64,000 nt of DNA from NCBI GenBank assembly GCA_027924645.1, contig BSBN01000860.1, forward strand, positions 4,836,001 through 4,900,000, in the 5' to 3' direction. Positions 12,001-27,000 of the stretch are shown piece after piece. A model generated the notes under the pieces. The model ran no database searches, was not told the DNA's origin, and was given only the letters and a program-made list of their open reading frames with translations. The stretch's first letter is position 1. Every line of letters begins with the position of its first letter. A program made the translations under genes and the position numbers. The DNA is from Cunninghamia lanceolata. Its lineage: Eukaryota > Streptophyta > Pinopsida > Cupressales > Cupressaceae.

Positions 12001-15000
12001 TTTGAGTCTCCCTTTATTTGGATTTCTCAAAAAGTGGTAGGCTAAATCAAACAAAGTACATGGAAGCAAGCCAAAAACTTTGCTCAATTGTTAGTAGCTT
12101 TTCCTAAAGTTCTACTATATAATAGTCATAGGAGCATATTTCCTTGTCATCCTTGATAATTCCTCCAATGCCTATATTGTCAAGGTTGTCTTTAACACAT
12201 CAAAATTGAATTTGATTCAACCATTTGGAGGTGGGTACCATTGAGGCCTTGCTTTGACCTAGAACTATTTGGTATGATAGTGACATGTGAGTTTTATTTC
12301 CCCATAATGGAGTGGTCAACATGATGAAGTCATAGGTTCCATGTTGATGAGAAGTCAGTCAACACGGTTGTGCCAATATTTAGTCAACCCAAGATGTTGA
12401 GCCAGTGAGCTTATATAATATTAATTACAAAAGAGTATATTGTTCCTCTCTATCCATATGTGCCAAAGGATATGAGCAGGAGCAACTCTTTCCAAGTGTC
12501 ATAGAATTGGAGCTTCAACTTCCATTCTATGCCAATTTTCACAAAAAAATTCTATGGATGTGAGTTGTACACCTTTGGAATTAAAAATTTGACCAAGATT
12601 TCTCCAAAGATAAAATTTTAGGGGGCATTGAATAAAATGCTAGTCTATTGCTTCAGCATCTACTTGGCAATTAGGACCTAGCATGGGTTCAATAACACCC
12701 TTGGCTTGAATATTATCTGCTATTAAGATTTTTCTATGATAGATCACTGTCTAGTGTTAAGACTCAGTGAGTCCCAGTAAGGACTCATGAGTCCGAGTCC
12801 AAATCTGGCTCGACGAGACTATGGCCTTAACTCACAGACTTGGCCAAGTTTGTCAAAAAACTATAAAATCAACTTGAAATTTTCAAAACAAAAAAAAAAC
12901 CATTAAAAACATTTTTTGTATATTATATAATTTTTTTTAATTCCCAAGTTTTGTCGGGTCAACTTTGGCACCAAATCCAAGTCTGAGGCAAAAAATGGCT
13001 TGCCAAGTCTAAGTCTCAACACTATGAGCCTATAACAAAGCTTTTATTTTTGGCCAAGTATCGAGTGGCCAAAAGGTATTCCATTTTCTAGATCTGCCAG
13101 AGTGGTTGTTGATTTGATAGCATGCTGAGCTGATCATTTGTGTGTGGCCATATTTTTTCATTCATCTTCGAAGAAGGAACATCATTCTACTTCACAGTTT
13201 TTATTTTAATATGTGGCATTATGTTTAGTGTAGCATCAAGAACCCCAAGAGTGTTGAATCTCCACTCTATAAAACCTTACTGATTAGAAATGCAGAAATC
13301 AGCAAGAGTTGTAATATTTTGTTGCTCAAAGAGTTGTCAAGTCTAGGAAAAGAACTATATTGAACCTCTTCTAACCATTCCACTTGTCAAACCAAAACAT
13401 GACTTCAGTTCCATTTTCTAGTTGACAAATTAGGTGATCATGGAGTATATTTATGCCTATGTTGATGTATTTGAAGACACATAAGTATTGGATAGCCACT
13501 AGGGAGACTATGAGGTTATGAACCCATTATGAGTTTGAAGGTAGTATTTTTCTTTCATAATTTGGACCCAAGTAAGTTGTTGAAAGATGTGGAGTCTCCA
13601 AACCATTATCATAGAAAGAGCTACCTACAACTACTCTCAATTCCTTTCCAAACTGCTTCAGGTTTTTGTAATGAAATAAATTGCATAAGAGAAGAATAGA
13701 ATAGGAAATATGCTGCAAATACTTGATATTACTTAAGAATAATAAGCCACTTTGAGGGAGCAAACCTCCAAAAGTCTCCAATAAGAACACAATTCGCAAT
13801 CTGATGATCATGAACTAACCACTAGCTCCTATATATACCCTATTTATGCCTTGGATACCACCTACACCAACTTAACTATGTATTTAAGACTATATTAATG
13901 ATCATATAACTTTTTTAAGAGTTAAAGTAGCCACACGCTGACTACTCATAACCTTATGCACACTATAGGATTAAGGGCATAGCATGCCCCCCACTCTTCA
14001 CACAAGCATTGTACTCGATGTTGATCAATTATGGATGCTTCTATATAAAATCTTCATCTTCCCATGTGGCAACTTTGGCATGCAAATTGTAATGTCCCCA
14101 TTTCCGGCATGATCACCTATCATATGTCGGCTAGCAATTTTGTTCCCGTAGGCTAGGTCAAAGAAGCAAGGGAATGGATTGACTTGTATTTTTGTGATAA
14201 TTATGGTGAAGTCAAGAATAATAAAATAATTTGCCTTGGATTGGAGTGACCAATTGGAAGATGGAAAGTGGGAAAATAAAGAGAAAATAAAAATAAAACA
14301 AATGGCAAAAAAAAATATTTTATTTGTTAAAAATAATAAATTATTTGCCAAAGGTGACCGCCCAAGTTGAGATGGAAAATAATAAAATATTAATATTTTA
14401 TTCCTCTAATTTGGCCACCCAAGTTGAGGAAGAAAAAGAAAAAATAAAATAAATTAATATTTTATTTTGGAGGTGGACTTAAAAGCAAAATTAATTATAT
14501 TGGATATGGGTGCCCAACTTGTGCGTTATAAAATAGGTGTTTGGGAGTCATTTGGATCATATTGTGAATTTGTCATTTGATACTTGGAGATTTTCTCTTC
14601 AACTGCAACTTTGTTTCAGTGAGCTTCTAAGGACGAAAACCCTTAGAATTTAGTGGTTTGGATGAAAACCCACTCCACTTTGTGAGGTGGATCCATCTAG
14701 GGTTCATCATTGGGCATAATTGCAGATTTTTCTACATATTTGAGCTACAATGGAACATCATACCAGCTAGGATTTGAAAGGAAATCATCATTCAAGCTAG
14801 GGCTTCACATTGGCCCTAGGGTTTGGAGCCTTTTATCGAGGTTATGGACGAATGCAAGCAGATTGGGGAGGTTTTACATGATGAATTTTCATTCCAATTC
14901 CATCGTCTAGGGTTTGAAGTGTGGCGCTATATTTTGTGTAATGTCCCCTTTTTGAGTGAGCATCAAAGTTGGTGGTTTAGCCTATCATCGGGTCCTCGTA

Positions 15001-18000
15001 GGCTAATAATGGTGTTTAGAGGCCCAGTGTTGGAGTTAACTGTCTCCTCAGTTGGCAGTTGGCCATGTTTTCATCCCCAGTTCCTTAGCTTGTTCAGAGG
15101 TTATGATATTCAAGGTGTTTTGGCTCCATTTTTTATATACTTACTATTTATAGTAAGTCAGTGTGTTGATAGAGGCCAACCTTACTATTTATAGTAAGGC
15201 ACCCTGGTTAGTAGTGAATGCGATGGGCTACCTCCGGTGAAGTCAGAATTGATTTACGATGGTTAATTATTAATTATTAAGTGCATATCATTAATGAATT
15301 AAGTGGACTTTATTTAAAGGGGGATTTAAATGCTTTAAAAGTATACTTTATAATAAGTGTTAAATAAAAGGGAGATATAAGTGAATAATAAAGTATACAT
15401 TATAGTATAAGTTGTGCACCAAAAAGGAGGGAAAAGAAAATGAAATTAAAGTAAATTAAATAAGATGAAGTCAAATGCAAATTGAATATTATAAAAAGGC
15501 AAAGTGAAGCTCATTTGCATATGCTTGGTTTATTATTCTTTTTTAAGAGAATTGCTTGTCGTGCATTCTTGAGCTTTGGGAGCTTGGGGGTTTAATATTG
15601 ACTTTGCTGAGACGAAAACCTCTGCATAGTCCTCTTCTTCGTGTGTGAGAGACCACATCAGGAAGAGATTCTTGGAAGCTTCATTTAGGGGCTTCAGTTG
15701 TGCATCAGCCAGAGACATTTTGATGAAGTTTGGAGCTTGAATGATTATATTTTCATGAAGTTCAGTGTTGCAGATCAGAACAGAGTAATGGAGGGCAGAA
15801 TGATGTATTTTGGTTGAATTTATAATTACTGCAGACCCTTCTTGCTGAGTCGTATTGCTCTCTACACAGGCCGTACAAGTGCAGACCCAGCCATACCTTG
15901 TGTTGGGGAAATCCTTTGGTGTTTGGGACTGTTTTTTCATATGCATTTTCATTGTCACCAATCTGCAAAAGTATTGGGAACAGGACAGTAATCTTTTAGC
16001 AGATTTTGATAGATATTGGTTGCTGAAACACAGCTACAGCAGGCTGTACCATTCCTGGACTTGGCCGTACCACTTGCAGGTGTCATTTGGAGTCTTGTCT
16101 AGTATTTCTTATCATTGTTTGGAGGCGTTTGGATCATAGAGGTCATGGGAAATGTTGTTTAATCATATTCCTTCATTGTTGGTGCATTATATGCGAAATC
16201 TCTGTATGCATGATGCTGGTCTGGCTACAGCGAATGTATGAAGTTCGAAATCTCCACATGGGTATGTACTTATAATTCATATTTTGCCATAATATAAACT
16301 GGGTCTTCGATAACTTCTTGTTATATGCTTTAGATTTTCTAGGTTTTGTTTATATGCTTTATATTCCATATGTTCAATGCAAAAAACCCTATATGCAAAA
16401 CATGCACTTCAAACCCTAAACCACAGCATTCAAAAAACACAAAAAAATTGATACAGAAAACCTAGCCGGGACAGTGTATGTTACATTTTGGAGAGTTGTT
16501 TTGGTGATTGACAACATTCATTTGCAATCAGATTTGTGTTTCAAACTTCAACAAATAATTCCAGATTGCAGATCCGAGGGTTTTAAGGCATAATTTCACA
16601 TTGTGTTGGCAAATTTTTCATCTAGGGTCAATCTGCCTATGTTGCAAGGGCTAGCGCTCCATTTGGAGGACTTGATATCATCACTTTTGTAATCATAATT
16701 TTGTATCAGACCTGGCTGCCAAGTTCTGTTGTAAAAATCAGTCAAGTGCATCTTCTTTCATCATCCATCATCATCCATGGTTGGCGGCTATCATAGGGTT
16801 TCATCGCTTCATCTTAGTGTGATTTGTGCATTGGAAGGAGTTAATTTCTGTCATTTCCATATCAAAAAGTTGTATCAGATCTGCCCTATTTTCTGATTTG
16901 TTATCAGCCCTATCATTGTATGATTGGCATCATAACAATCAGGTATGTTTTTGTAATGCAAACCCTTTCAAATCTTCAATTTGAAATAATCTACTTGATG
17001 TTCCAAACTATATTAGTGGTCTGATTTATATTTTGAGTCATCTATTTATCTTTGTTTCATGCAAAAAATGGTTTACATTGATATCATAACATGGCAAAAA
17101 CATTCATGCATTGAAAACATATGGAAACCATTGAAACAAACAAGAAAACCTAATCAGAAAATTCAGACCAGAATTTGAAAAGTCGATCAGATTTTACAAG
17201 GGATCTTACACAAATACTTCTATTTAATGATTGTCTCAATTCTAAGCGTCTTCATGCATGTCTGAAAAATTAACTCAAGTTCCAAGATGGGTCTTCCCTT
17301 TGCATCTAGCTCAAGTAGCATTGGCTATGTCAAAATTCTGCGTTGATCCACTTGCCTCTTATTTTGTTATGTGCCTTTGTTTTGTTCTCCTTGAGACTAA
17401 AGGGAACCTCTTGCTAGTGTTGAATGTGTTCTTCTATTGCTCTATCTTTTGGGTGCATCCTCAAGGAAGAGGTGATGGAGGGTGGGTAGTGCCCTATTAT
17501 TATTTGAATGGGATGATCATGATCTACTTTGGGAAGCAATCCTTGTGGCACATCTCCAACAACTACTGAGTACACATCTATAATTGCCTACAGATTTGCT
17601 AGTGTAGGAACCTTTGACTCTTCTTCTTCTTGCCTATCCTTCATTAGTAACAGGTTCTGAGATCCCATATGAGTGCTAGCCATTCAATTATTTGGTTAAC
17701 AATCCATCTTCAAATCTGAATCAATCCCAAAAGCATCATGTCCTTGGAAGACACATCTTCTTCTCAAATCTTATGATGGGAAACCGCTCCCTAAGATTCC
17801 ACATAACTCACACGGGACTCAATTCTCATCGATAATGCATTGAGTCTCTCATCTCCACCCTCAATGCTGAAATCTCATGCTGAACCTTGGTGTTTTCTTT
17901 CCTTATAAATTCAATACCACTAGGATCAATCTCCACAATTACTATATCATCCTTATCTAAAGATTTTCCAAGTGTGACAAGATTCTTTTTGCCTCCAGTG

Positions 18001-21000
18001 ACAGGGAAAAATAATTTTGCAATAAACCACACAACAAATCCAAATGATTTAAATTTTTTACTGAACTCACTTGGGCCTAGATCTCGCCTTTCAAAAAAAT
18101 CTCCAAGAAATTCGTTGATTTGCAACCTCGAGAGCGAATTTGGTGAAAACCCTAATTTTGCAATAACTTCCTCAAATTTGTTTCAAATGACCTCAAATCT
18201 AGACTATAGCAACCTCAATATGTCCTTGATCAACCCTCCAGAAATTAGAAAAAAATCGCTGATTTTTCAAGCTTGGGAGCAAATTTGGTGGAAACCCTAA
18301 TTTCCCAATAACTCCTTCAAATATGCTCCAAATGACCTCGAATCTAGACTGTAGCAGCTTCAATATGGACTGGAGCAAATTTGGTGGAAAACCCTCCAAG
18401 AAAAAATTCACCAAATTGTGAGTTATTCACTTCACAGTATGACCTCTCAAGTTGAAAAAGATCGTGGTGATTCTTGCCCTCCAAGTGCCAAGATTATGCT
18501 CTAGTACCACTTGTAATGAAATAAATTGCACAAGAGAAGAATATAATAGGAAATATGCTGCAAATACTTCATATTACTCGAGAAAAATAAGCCACTTCAA
18601 GGGGGCAAACCTCCAAAAGTCTTCAATAAGAACACAATTCGCAATATAACAATCATAAACTAACCACTCGCTCCTATATATACCCTACTTATGCCTTAGA
18701 TGTCACCCACACTAACTTAATTACCTATATAAGTCTATATTAATGATCATATAACTTTATTAAGAGTTAAGGTAGTCACAAGCCGACTACTCATAACCCT
18801 ATGCACACTATAGGATTAAGGGCATTGCAGTTTTCCCCTCCTAGTCATGTTTGGATTTTACATCCTTATTGTTTTAGTGTTACAATGTTTAGTTGCTTTC
18901 GAAAGCCTAGGCTTCTTTCTACCCTACCAATTTTCTAGTGTAACTATATGTACTTGAGAGTCTCACTAATGTACTTTGGACATTATAGAAATTTCAGTTC
19001 AATTTTTTCTATTGAATTTTAAGGGACTATCCTCTTACAGTTAATTGCATTTTTTCTAGCAACTTTTAGGTTACTTTGTCTTGGCATGCCACCTTATTAT
19101 TTAGGGATTTATTTTACCACCTTTAGACGTAAGATATCCTCTCAAAATTCCCTTTATGCTATAATTTAAGTTGTGTTGTTGAGTCCCATTGAACTATTTG
19201 GGGCAGTAATGGACATCAAACTATTTATTTTCTATGCAATAGACATTTAGAAACTTATTACAATATGTGCTTGTGTCCTTTTCATTACCCCATAAATAAC
19301 AATGCTTTATTTTTTGTTTACATGTATGTAATGTCCCCTTCCTAGGCGACACATGGACGTGCAGTGGTTGGCCTATCATTTGGGTTCCCGTAGGTCAGCA
19401 GAGTGGTTAGGGGACCTATCCAGGGGCAGTGGAGCTTGGCAGGAAGCTTTACAGGCCATTCCAAACAGTTTGCGACAGTTTCCTATTTTTTAGGGTCCCT
19501 ATTTTTTAGGGTTTGACCAGGAGTTGACCAGGAGGCTTTAGGGGACCTCCAGGAGCATTTTGGGAGATTTGGTCACAGTTCCTATTTTTTAGGAGGTATC
19601 CCTATTTTTTAGGAAGGGACTGTCAGTTAGCCTGCCACTTGGCGACTTCACCTTAATGGCACGTGCATCATCAGTTTTCAGTTCTAGATGGCCAAGTGAT
19701 GGAAATGGAATAAAGGTTGAATATTGAAGTGTTGACTTTAATATTTAATAAGAATAAAACAAAGTGATTAACAATGTCATTTTATATTAATAAAATATTA
19801 AAAGGACCCCTACCTTGATGACATAATGTTGTGTTAAAAAGGTGGCCTTTTTATTGATGAAGTTGGACCCTCAACTTGGGCGCCCAACTTGGGAGGCTTA
19901 TGGAATAAAGGAACCTTTCAAAGATTCCCATTTGTTGATGCCTTTGTAACCCTAAAAGTGGACGCCAATAAAGGTTGAATATTAAAGTGTTGACTTTAAT
20001 ATTTAATAAGAATAAAATAAAGTGATTAACAATGTCATTTTATATTAATAAAATATTAAAAGGACCCCTACCTTGATGACATAATGTTGTGTTAAAAAGG
20101 TGGCCTTTTTATTGATGAAGTTGGACCCTCAACTTGGGCGCCCAACTTGGGAGGCTTGTGGAATAAAGGAACCTTTCAAAGATTCCCATTTGTTGATGCC
20201 TTTGTAACTCTTGGGAGGCTCATAAAGTGAGTTTTGATTCACTTTTTGGGATATCTTTTGCATTCTATTATTCAACCTTTGGCAGATTTGAACTCTTGAA
20301 AAGAGTTGCAGCAGCATTCAGTCCTTTGGGAACGGAAACTCTCAAGGATTATGGTGGATTGGATGACAACCCAGTTCATCTTTGTGGAGGACCTACTCTC
20401 GGTCTTCGTTTGGGCATTATTGGACAGGTTTTAGGTGACTATATTGCAGATCTGAGCTTGCAGCAATACTATATCAGCAATATCTTTCAGATCCATCACA
20501 CCCAGTTGCATGTAGAGCAATATCTTTCAGATCCATTACATTGTTGTTGAAATGTTGTACCAGTTATGATTGTTGTCGTCATCATTGTCTTTTGACATAA
20601 CTATCCTTTTGTGATTAGTAATCTACTTATGATCACTGATTAGTAGCATTTTGTCATTATCATGACCTATACATTCTTGATCAATACGGTGTTTAGTAGC
20701 ATCCTTATTAGTACTGTGGTCAATTAATATGGGCATCAATACTGCAGTCAACATTATAGGAAATATTACTGATGAAAATGATTAATATGAAATGTTGTTG
20801 AGATAGGACATTGCTGTACTGAAATGCTTGCCACTGCTGTAAATTTAAGAGGTATTTGAAGAGGTTAGGGAGACTGTTGTTGTGAACTGTACTTATCATT
20901 TTGTGTATAGATTAGTCTCATTGACTTGATAGTTAAGGAGAATAGTAGGGTTAACAGGTTGTATTGACACTAGTTGTGTTCTATTGCATTAAGGGTTCAT

Positions 21001-24000
21001 TATCATTCTGGCAGTCATTTACTAACATTGGTAAAGAGATTTATATTACATTATCTGTAATCAGCGATCTCAAAATTAATGAGAAAAATCCATATTTCAA
21101 AATTCATGTTGTACACTCTCGTTTACTTTCATGTTCACTTTCTATGCAATTAGTCTGACTTTAATGTAAAAAACATCAATTATTTCTCTCTTTTAAAAAA
21201 TTTACTGCATTTTTTGGGTTTCCCGTTTTTATCCGATAATATCCCGAGAAATTGAAAATATCTTTATCTTTTGGGATACCAAGAAATTCCCGAGAACGAT
21301 ATTTGCTTCTATGTTCCAAACTACCCATGTTGATAACCTACCTAAATATAATATAGCTCACCTCTTGTAAATAACTGACACACTCCATATAACGAACATT
21401 GTCCAAGTTACTACGAGGGCCATCTTCTGCCATTTCTTGGGTAGAAAATGGCTTGTAGGTATCAGCAGAATCTTCAGATGACCTTCTTAGTCTTTCAGAC
21501 CTGGGGAATGATGAAGGCATATAGAGCACATTCAAATATGCATCTGCAGAAAGAGAATCATCCAAAATGGTCGGTGCACTTTTTGCTAAGTGATCATACC
21601 TGCAAAGAGCAGAACAGATGAAAATAAGTCCTTTTCTTCTGGTTCTTCCAAAAGCATTCAAAGTGCATGGTAAAAGTTACTTACAGTGAACGCACACCAG
21701 AGACATCTACAGGTGGACCTGCTTCAATTGTATTTATAATTTCGCGAATAACGGGTACAGGGTCGCCTTTATGCAACTGAAGAGCCTGCCTACAATTCAT
21801 TAATAATAAAATAAGAGAGAAATTAGTTAAAGTTTTTCTCGAGCAAAATGGATGCTAATTCTGCATATAAATGTTCTAATTTACTCATATTTGCATATAA
21901 TGCATCACAGGTAAATGTAATTATTGCATAAGAAACATACTTAAACTTCACACGAGCCTGGGTATAGTGTTCCATGCGAATTAAAGCATGGCCCCATGCA
22001 TTCCAGACAGGAAAAGCATCAATCTGTGACAACAAAAAGTACATACAGATCATTATGCAAGAAGCTCCATAGATGTTTTTTGTGTTCCTGTAGTATAATA
22101 CCCACCTAAAGATTAGATTCTCACAAATACCTTACACTTCTTGCATGTATATACAGCCATGCTATACCGTTCATCTTTAATCAATCTGTCACGAAGCTGA
22201 GAAGCTGATTCTTTATCTGCAACATCATCCAATGATGCAACTACGCCTGATCCTAGCAAACTCTGAAGCAACTCAGCATGACTTAACCACAAATCTGCTT
22301 GTGATAAAAGTTCAGATAACTCGTCTGTAAGCTGACTTCCAGTGCTAGAACTACCAGTGTCCGATGTTCCATCATCAATCTCACGGTTTTTATTCATGCT
22401 AGTTGATAACTCTGTTTTTCCAGAAAATTTTCTCAACCCTGTCTTTGCATGTGCTAGAACCTGTAGTAAAAAGCACTAATCCTTACCATTGCTCTTTTTA
22501 TGAAAGAGAAGTAAATAGCTCTTTTTATGAAAGAGAAGTAAATAGTCATTTTGTACTCAGAATTATAGGATATAAAATAGTTAACACCTGTACAAAAGTC
22601 TCCGTAGCATGATATGCTCGACCCACACTTTCAGTCGATGCGCTCAAGGGTATCTGTTGTGCACTAAGTACATGCTTCATTTGTGTAATACACAATTCCA
22701 AAGCTCCTTTAGCAGCTACCGACTCATCCAAGCACAAAGAAAGGAGGGCCTACCAGTAGAAAGAACACTTGGACTCACCAATTTTGATGTATATACTCAT
22801 AAGAAATTATAATGTTTAAACAATTCCACATGTAAAACATCACTAGATAACATTTATTCCAATATGATAAATCATAATTGTAGCACATACCAAAATCGAT
22901 GATATGTACCTTAAACAGAATGATGTCAGGTGCACTCTCATATCGGTGAGAAAGACGAACACCCTCATCTTTAAGTGGGTCTCCAGTCAATACCCATCCT
23001 TCAGCCATTGCAACTGATGCAAGACGTTCTTGCCCATCCACAGAGAACACAGGTGTTCGATCCTCCTGGATACCTGCCATTGCTTCCCATGCAACTCTTT
23101 GTGATGGAGGCAATCCTGAGCTTTTTCTTTTCCTGTTCATTTCTTTTGGAGCAATTTTATTTCCACTATCACGAGAGGTCCATGAAAAAGCTCGACGGGC
23201 CTCTTTTTGCAGATTGCTTAAGCTGTTACTGAAATTTGATCTGGTTGATGCATTTGTGCGAGTGCTTGGTTTGCTTGCTACGCTTGCCATTGATAAGCGT
23301 CGTTCACTGGAAGGATAAGCACTAACAGCAATTGCCTTAGCAGCATATGTAAGAATTAAATGTTCATCTCTCAAGGAAGGAAACTCATTTAGGAGCTGCA
23401 AACAAGATCAAATTACATAATAAAACATTCCCATTCATTTCAAAAATACAAACTCGACAACATGAATCCAATTTTCTTACAAGTTACAACCCAGATTTAG
23501 ATTTTAATATGAGCACGTGCACTTTATGCCAAATAGTAGAAATGAGGATACCTGTTTAGCAGACTGCAACTGTTTCCACATCAAGAGAGTCTCCAGTATA
23601 AGATGTGGATGCTCATGCAATGCTGAACACCGTTGCTGCCATGGCAAAGGCAAAGCCCCAAGCACCCGAAGACCCAAAGCCCACCTGTTCAGTCTAGCAG
23701 CTTCTGTATCTGATAGTGTTCCCATTCCCCTCTTCAGGAAAAAATGGACCTACACAAACCATCATTTTGGTGTTATCATGGACACTTTTATCCACTTTTG
23801 TCACTTCATAGGTAAAAGATAAAAGGCCCTACTCAAATGCAAACTGAGATCTTAAGTTCACTCATACCAAAAGTTGCTTGGATTGCAGGTTTGGTAATTG
23901 TTGCATGGCACCCATTGCAACAGGCAAAGCATCATCTGGTTCGTGCAATGAACAAAGAAATCTAGAAGCTTCTGCAGGCCCTCCACCACCTATGGGATCA

Positions 24001-27000
24001 GCTGTCAAAAGCTTTACAAGCTGTCGTCCCTGCAACTCCCGGCGTAGTTCAATTGATAAACCAGCACTTTCAGCTACTTCTAATGCTGCCGAAACTGCTC
24101 CCTTCCCAGCCAAACGAAGTGCCAACCCTTCTGGATCTACCTTGCACTCAGCTTCAACCTGTCATGTTAGCATGAATAATGAAGTGAATAAACAGTGTTT
24201 ACCTGTGGAACAAATTCAGTTATACATAAGGTTACAAATATACATTGAAACAGCAATATACTCCTAGTAACAAATAAAATTTCATCATCAAGAATTAGTT
24301 CATTGCAAATAACATCATAAGGAGAATAAAACTTTCATTATATTTTTCATAAGGCGAAACTATGAACCTCTTGCCAACTGTGAAACCGTTCATCTACGCA
24401 CAAAATGTGATTACATCTCTGCAGTGCTTGCTTCCTGTGTACCACCTGGATAATGCATAATTTGCAATAACACATTTTCTCCATACATCAATATAATTGC
24501 TACATAGAAAGAAATGCACACTGAACATATTTTTTAGTACAATGAACCATCTTATGTTCTGACTTTATCTTAATATTAATCTAGCCAACATAGAAAGGAA
24601 AGAACCATGGTCCCCAAGGCATCTCCATAAATTCATTATATTATAAAACATCCAACAAGGAAAAACAGAAGGGCTCTTCATTATTCAATATAATAAAACC
24701 ACACGGGATAGTAAAGAAACACATATACCTCACGTCGCAAAGGGTCTTTTTCATCTAAGTGGCAGCTGCACATTGTAAGAACATCCATAGCCGCATCTGA
24801 TTCCCAACGGTGCAAATACCTACAAGCATCAATATATAGGATGATCATGAAATTATATGGATCCCAAATCATTAAAAAAATCTGAACTCATGGAATACAT
24901 CAACAAAGATAAAATTCAAAAGATAGTTTTACGAAAAGAGCCAATATATGTTCTTAAGACAACTGTCCTATAGCAAAATGTGGATGCAGAAAATATTGCA
25001 GCCTCTAATGCTTGCAGATCCACAGTGTACAAGTTAATATAAAAAAGGTTTTGTGCATTTATTACTACAAGAAAAAAACAATCAAACAAACTTATATTTT
25101 TAAAATACTAAAGAATACTTGAGAGCCAGATTGGCAGCAAGTCTTTTGTCACGAAGCCGAATACAATATTGCCAGCTACTACAAAAATTTTGATGAGTTC
25201 CATATCCATATAGATGACTGGACTGTAAATGGCCCTCTTCTCCTCGCTCAATAAGCAACTGTAACAACCGATCTGAAGCTCCATCCCGCAAACAGCGATC
25301 TGAAAGAGCTAGGGCATCAAGCAATTTCCCTTCCTCTATAAGACTGTAAGAAATAGAATGAATTCAATTAAATAAATATATCATGGAATGAAAATTGACC
25401 AATAAGAAATAGAATGAATTCAATTAAATAAATATATCATGGGATGAAAATTGACCAAAACAAAATGCAAACACTCTAAAGACTGTAAGAGAAAGTAGAA
25501 GGCAAAGATTAAGATGAACCTCTCTACAGCCTCTTCATAGGGCACCTCATTGTCCCAATCAAACAATAATGAGTTTATACTGTCTGGCTTTAGATTCCTT
25601 GAATTCATAACATCCTGTGGAATGGCTGGTGAGGTGGGATCATCCTTGGATTCAATATCAAAAACAGATTTTGTAGATGGCATTCCAAGGATAACATCAT
25701 CATCTTCTTCTGACTCATTGCCTTCAGACTCACGAAGCCGCTTTACTGTAATTCGTTTATCTTCCTTCTTTTGCAGATTGGTTTCAGTCACACGCCTGGA
25801 TGTGATTGGTGAATCAGACAAGCGATGCAAGTTTGCTTGCATCTGTATCCAACGGTTGAGAGTTGGAAACCTATTTTAAAATATCACAAAATAAAACTAG
25901 AAAATAAGAAAACAAAACAAGATAGCATATCAGATGTATGCAAGAAAAATATTAGGCAAGAATAAAAACAAGCATCAGTCCAAACAGAGAAACTCAAGGT
26001 AGCAAATACCGATATGATTGGTCAAGTGAAAACTCATAAAATATTCTGTCTGCATCTGAAGAATCTGATGAAGTTTTTTTCGAACCAACTGTGTCAGAGT
26101 ATTCATATCCAGCTGAAAAAATGCTACTCCCAAAAACACATGCCAACACAGCTCTAACAGGAGAAATTGTAGCTAGGTGCTTGACAACATTCAACCGAAG
26201 AGGATAAAATTGAGCTTTAACGTCTTTTGATTTGGAAAACACAGAGGCATGAGATCTTGAAAGCATTGAAGCTGAAGAAGGATTGCCATGGAATCCATTT
26301 TCCACATTTTGTTGGGAATAGGCAGCACGAGGAATGCATGCCCAGCCATTTTTAGATCTCGGTGGGAAGACAGGAGGCACACAAGCTGAAATCACCTCAT
26401 GAACCAGATCTGCCCCCATAACATCTGCAACTTTACCAGCTGCATCAGCACTTCCCCTCTCAAAAACTAATCGAGTCAATAACTGCAAAATTAAATTCCA
26501 AGTTAGAAGAGTTGGCAAAGAAGAGCACCCTAATTAACAAATAGACCAAGCTAATATAATCAAAGGTATGATAAACATAAGAAATAAAAAATAGACCAAG
26601 CTAGTATAATCAAAGGTATGATAAACATAAGAAAACTATGTACTGGTTACCAGTCTTTACAACTGTCGCAGCTCCAAAACAACCAATAAAACATCAAATT
26701 AGCACATACATGGCTCACTTTGTGTTTGCAAGTCATGACATATTGAACTGGACAAAACAGATTTATCTTACTGTACAAACAACCCATATGAAGGACATGA
26801 AACCCATATAGTCACTCATCCTCACAAGAGGCTTTATGTCAGCCAAAACTTGGTGAAAATGCCCCACATAAAAATGCATAGACATTAGGACCAACCTAGA
26901 CATTTTGTTTACCCAAAAAATGGTGCCTCATTTCAGCACGGTAGGGTACAAATACATGAAGCCAACTCTCTCCCAAACATTCCTTAGAGAATATTGCTTC

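Larger units (their letters stand above)
13667..18829 (-). mobile_element. Non-autonomous LTR retrotransposon (TRIM/LARD-like), full length, carrying nested LTRs
   Basis: Two 318-bp direct repeats (13667-13984 and 18512-18829) form the LTRs, starting TGTAATGAAAT and ending near GGGCATTGCA. The element is flanked by the 5-bp duplication GTTTT (13662-13666 and 18830-18834). A primer-binding site similar to the initiator-Met tRNA complement, GTGGTACTAGAGC, abuts the right LTR (18498-18510, minus strand). A purine tract (GAAGAGTGGGGGGCA) abuts the left one, giving minus orientation. Removing the nested insertion leaves an internal region of about 1.4 kb with no polyprotein, only a 99-codon frame (18125-17826) and degenerate internal repeats. 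Mobility would need enzymes from another element. Confidence 0.88.

Noticed and set aside
20470..20560. Right end of the LTR beginning at 19327 at TTACA near 20540
   Set aside because: The following five bases (TTGTT) do not match the left flank ATGTA, so I did not draw the border there.
22975..23232. Plus-strand ORFs overlapping the gene block 21362-26482 (also 23878-24267 and 25550-25879)
   Set aside because: They are antisense shadows of the spliced SPG15-like exons, which have strong family similarity on the minus strand.
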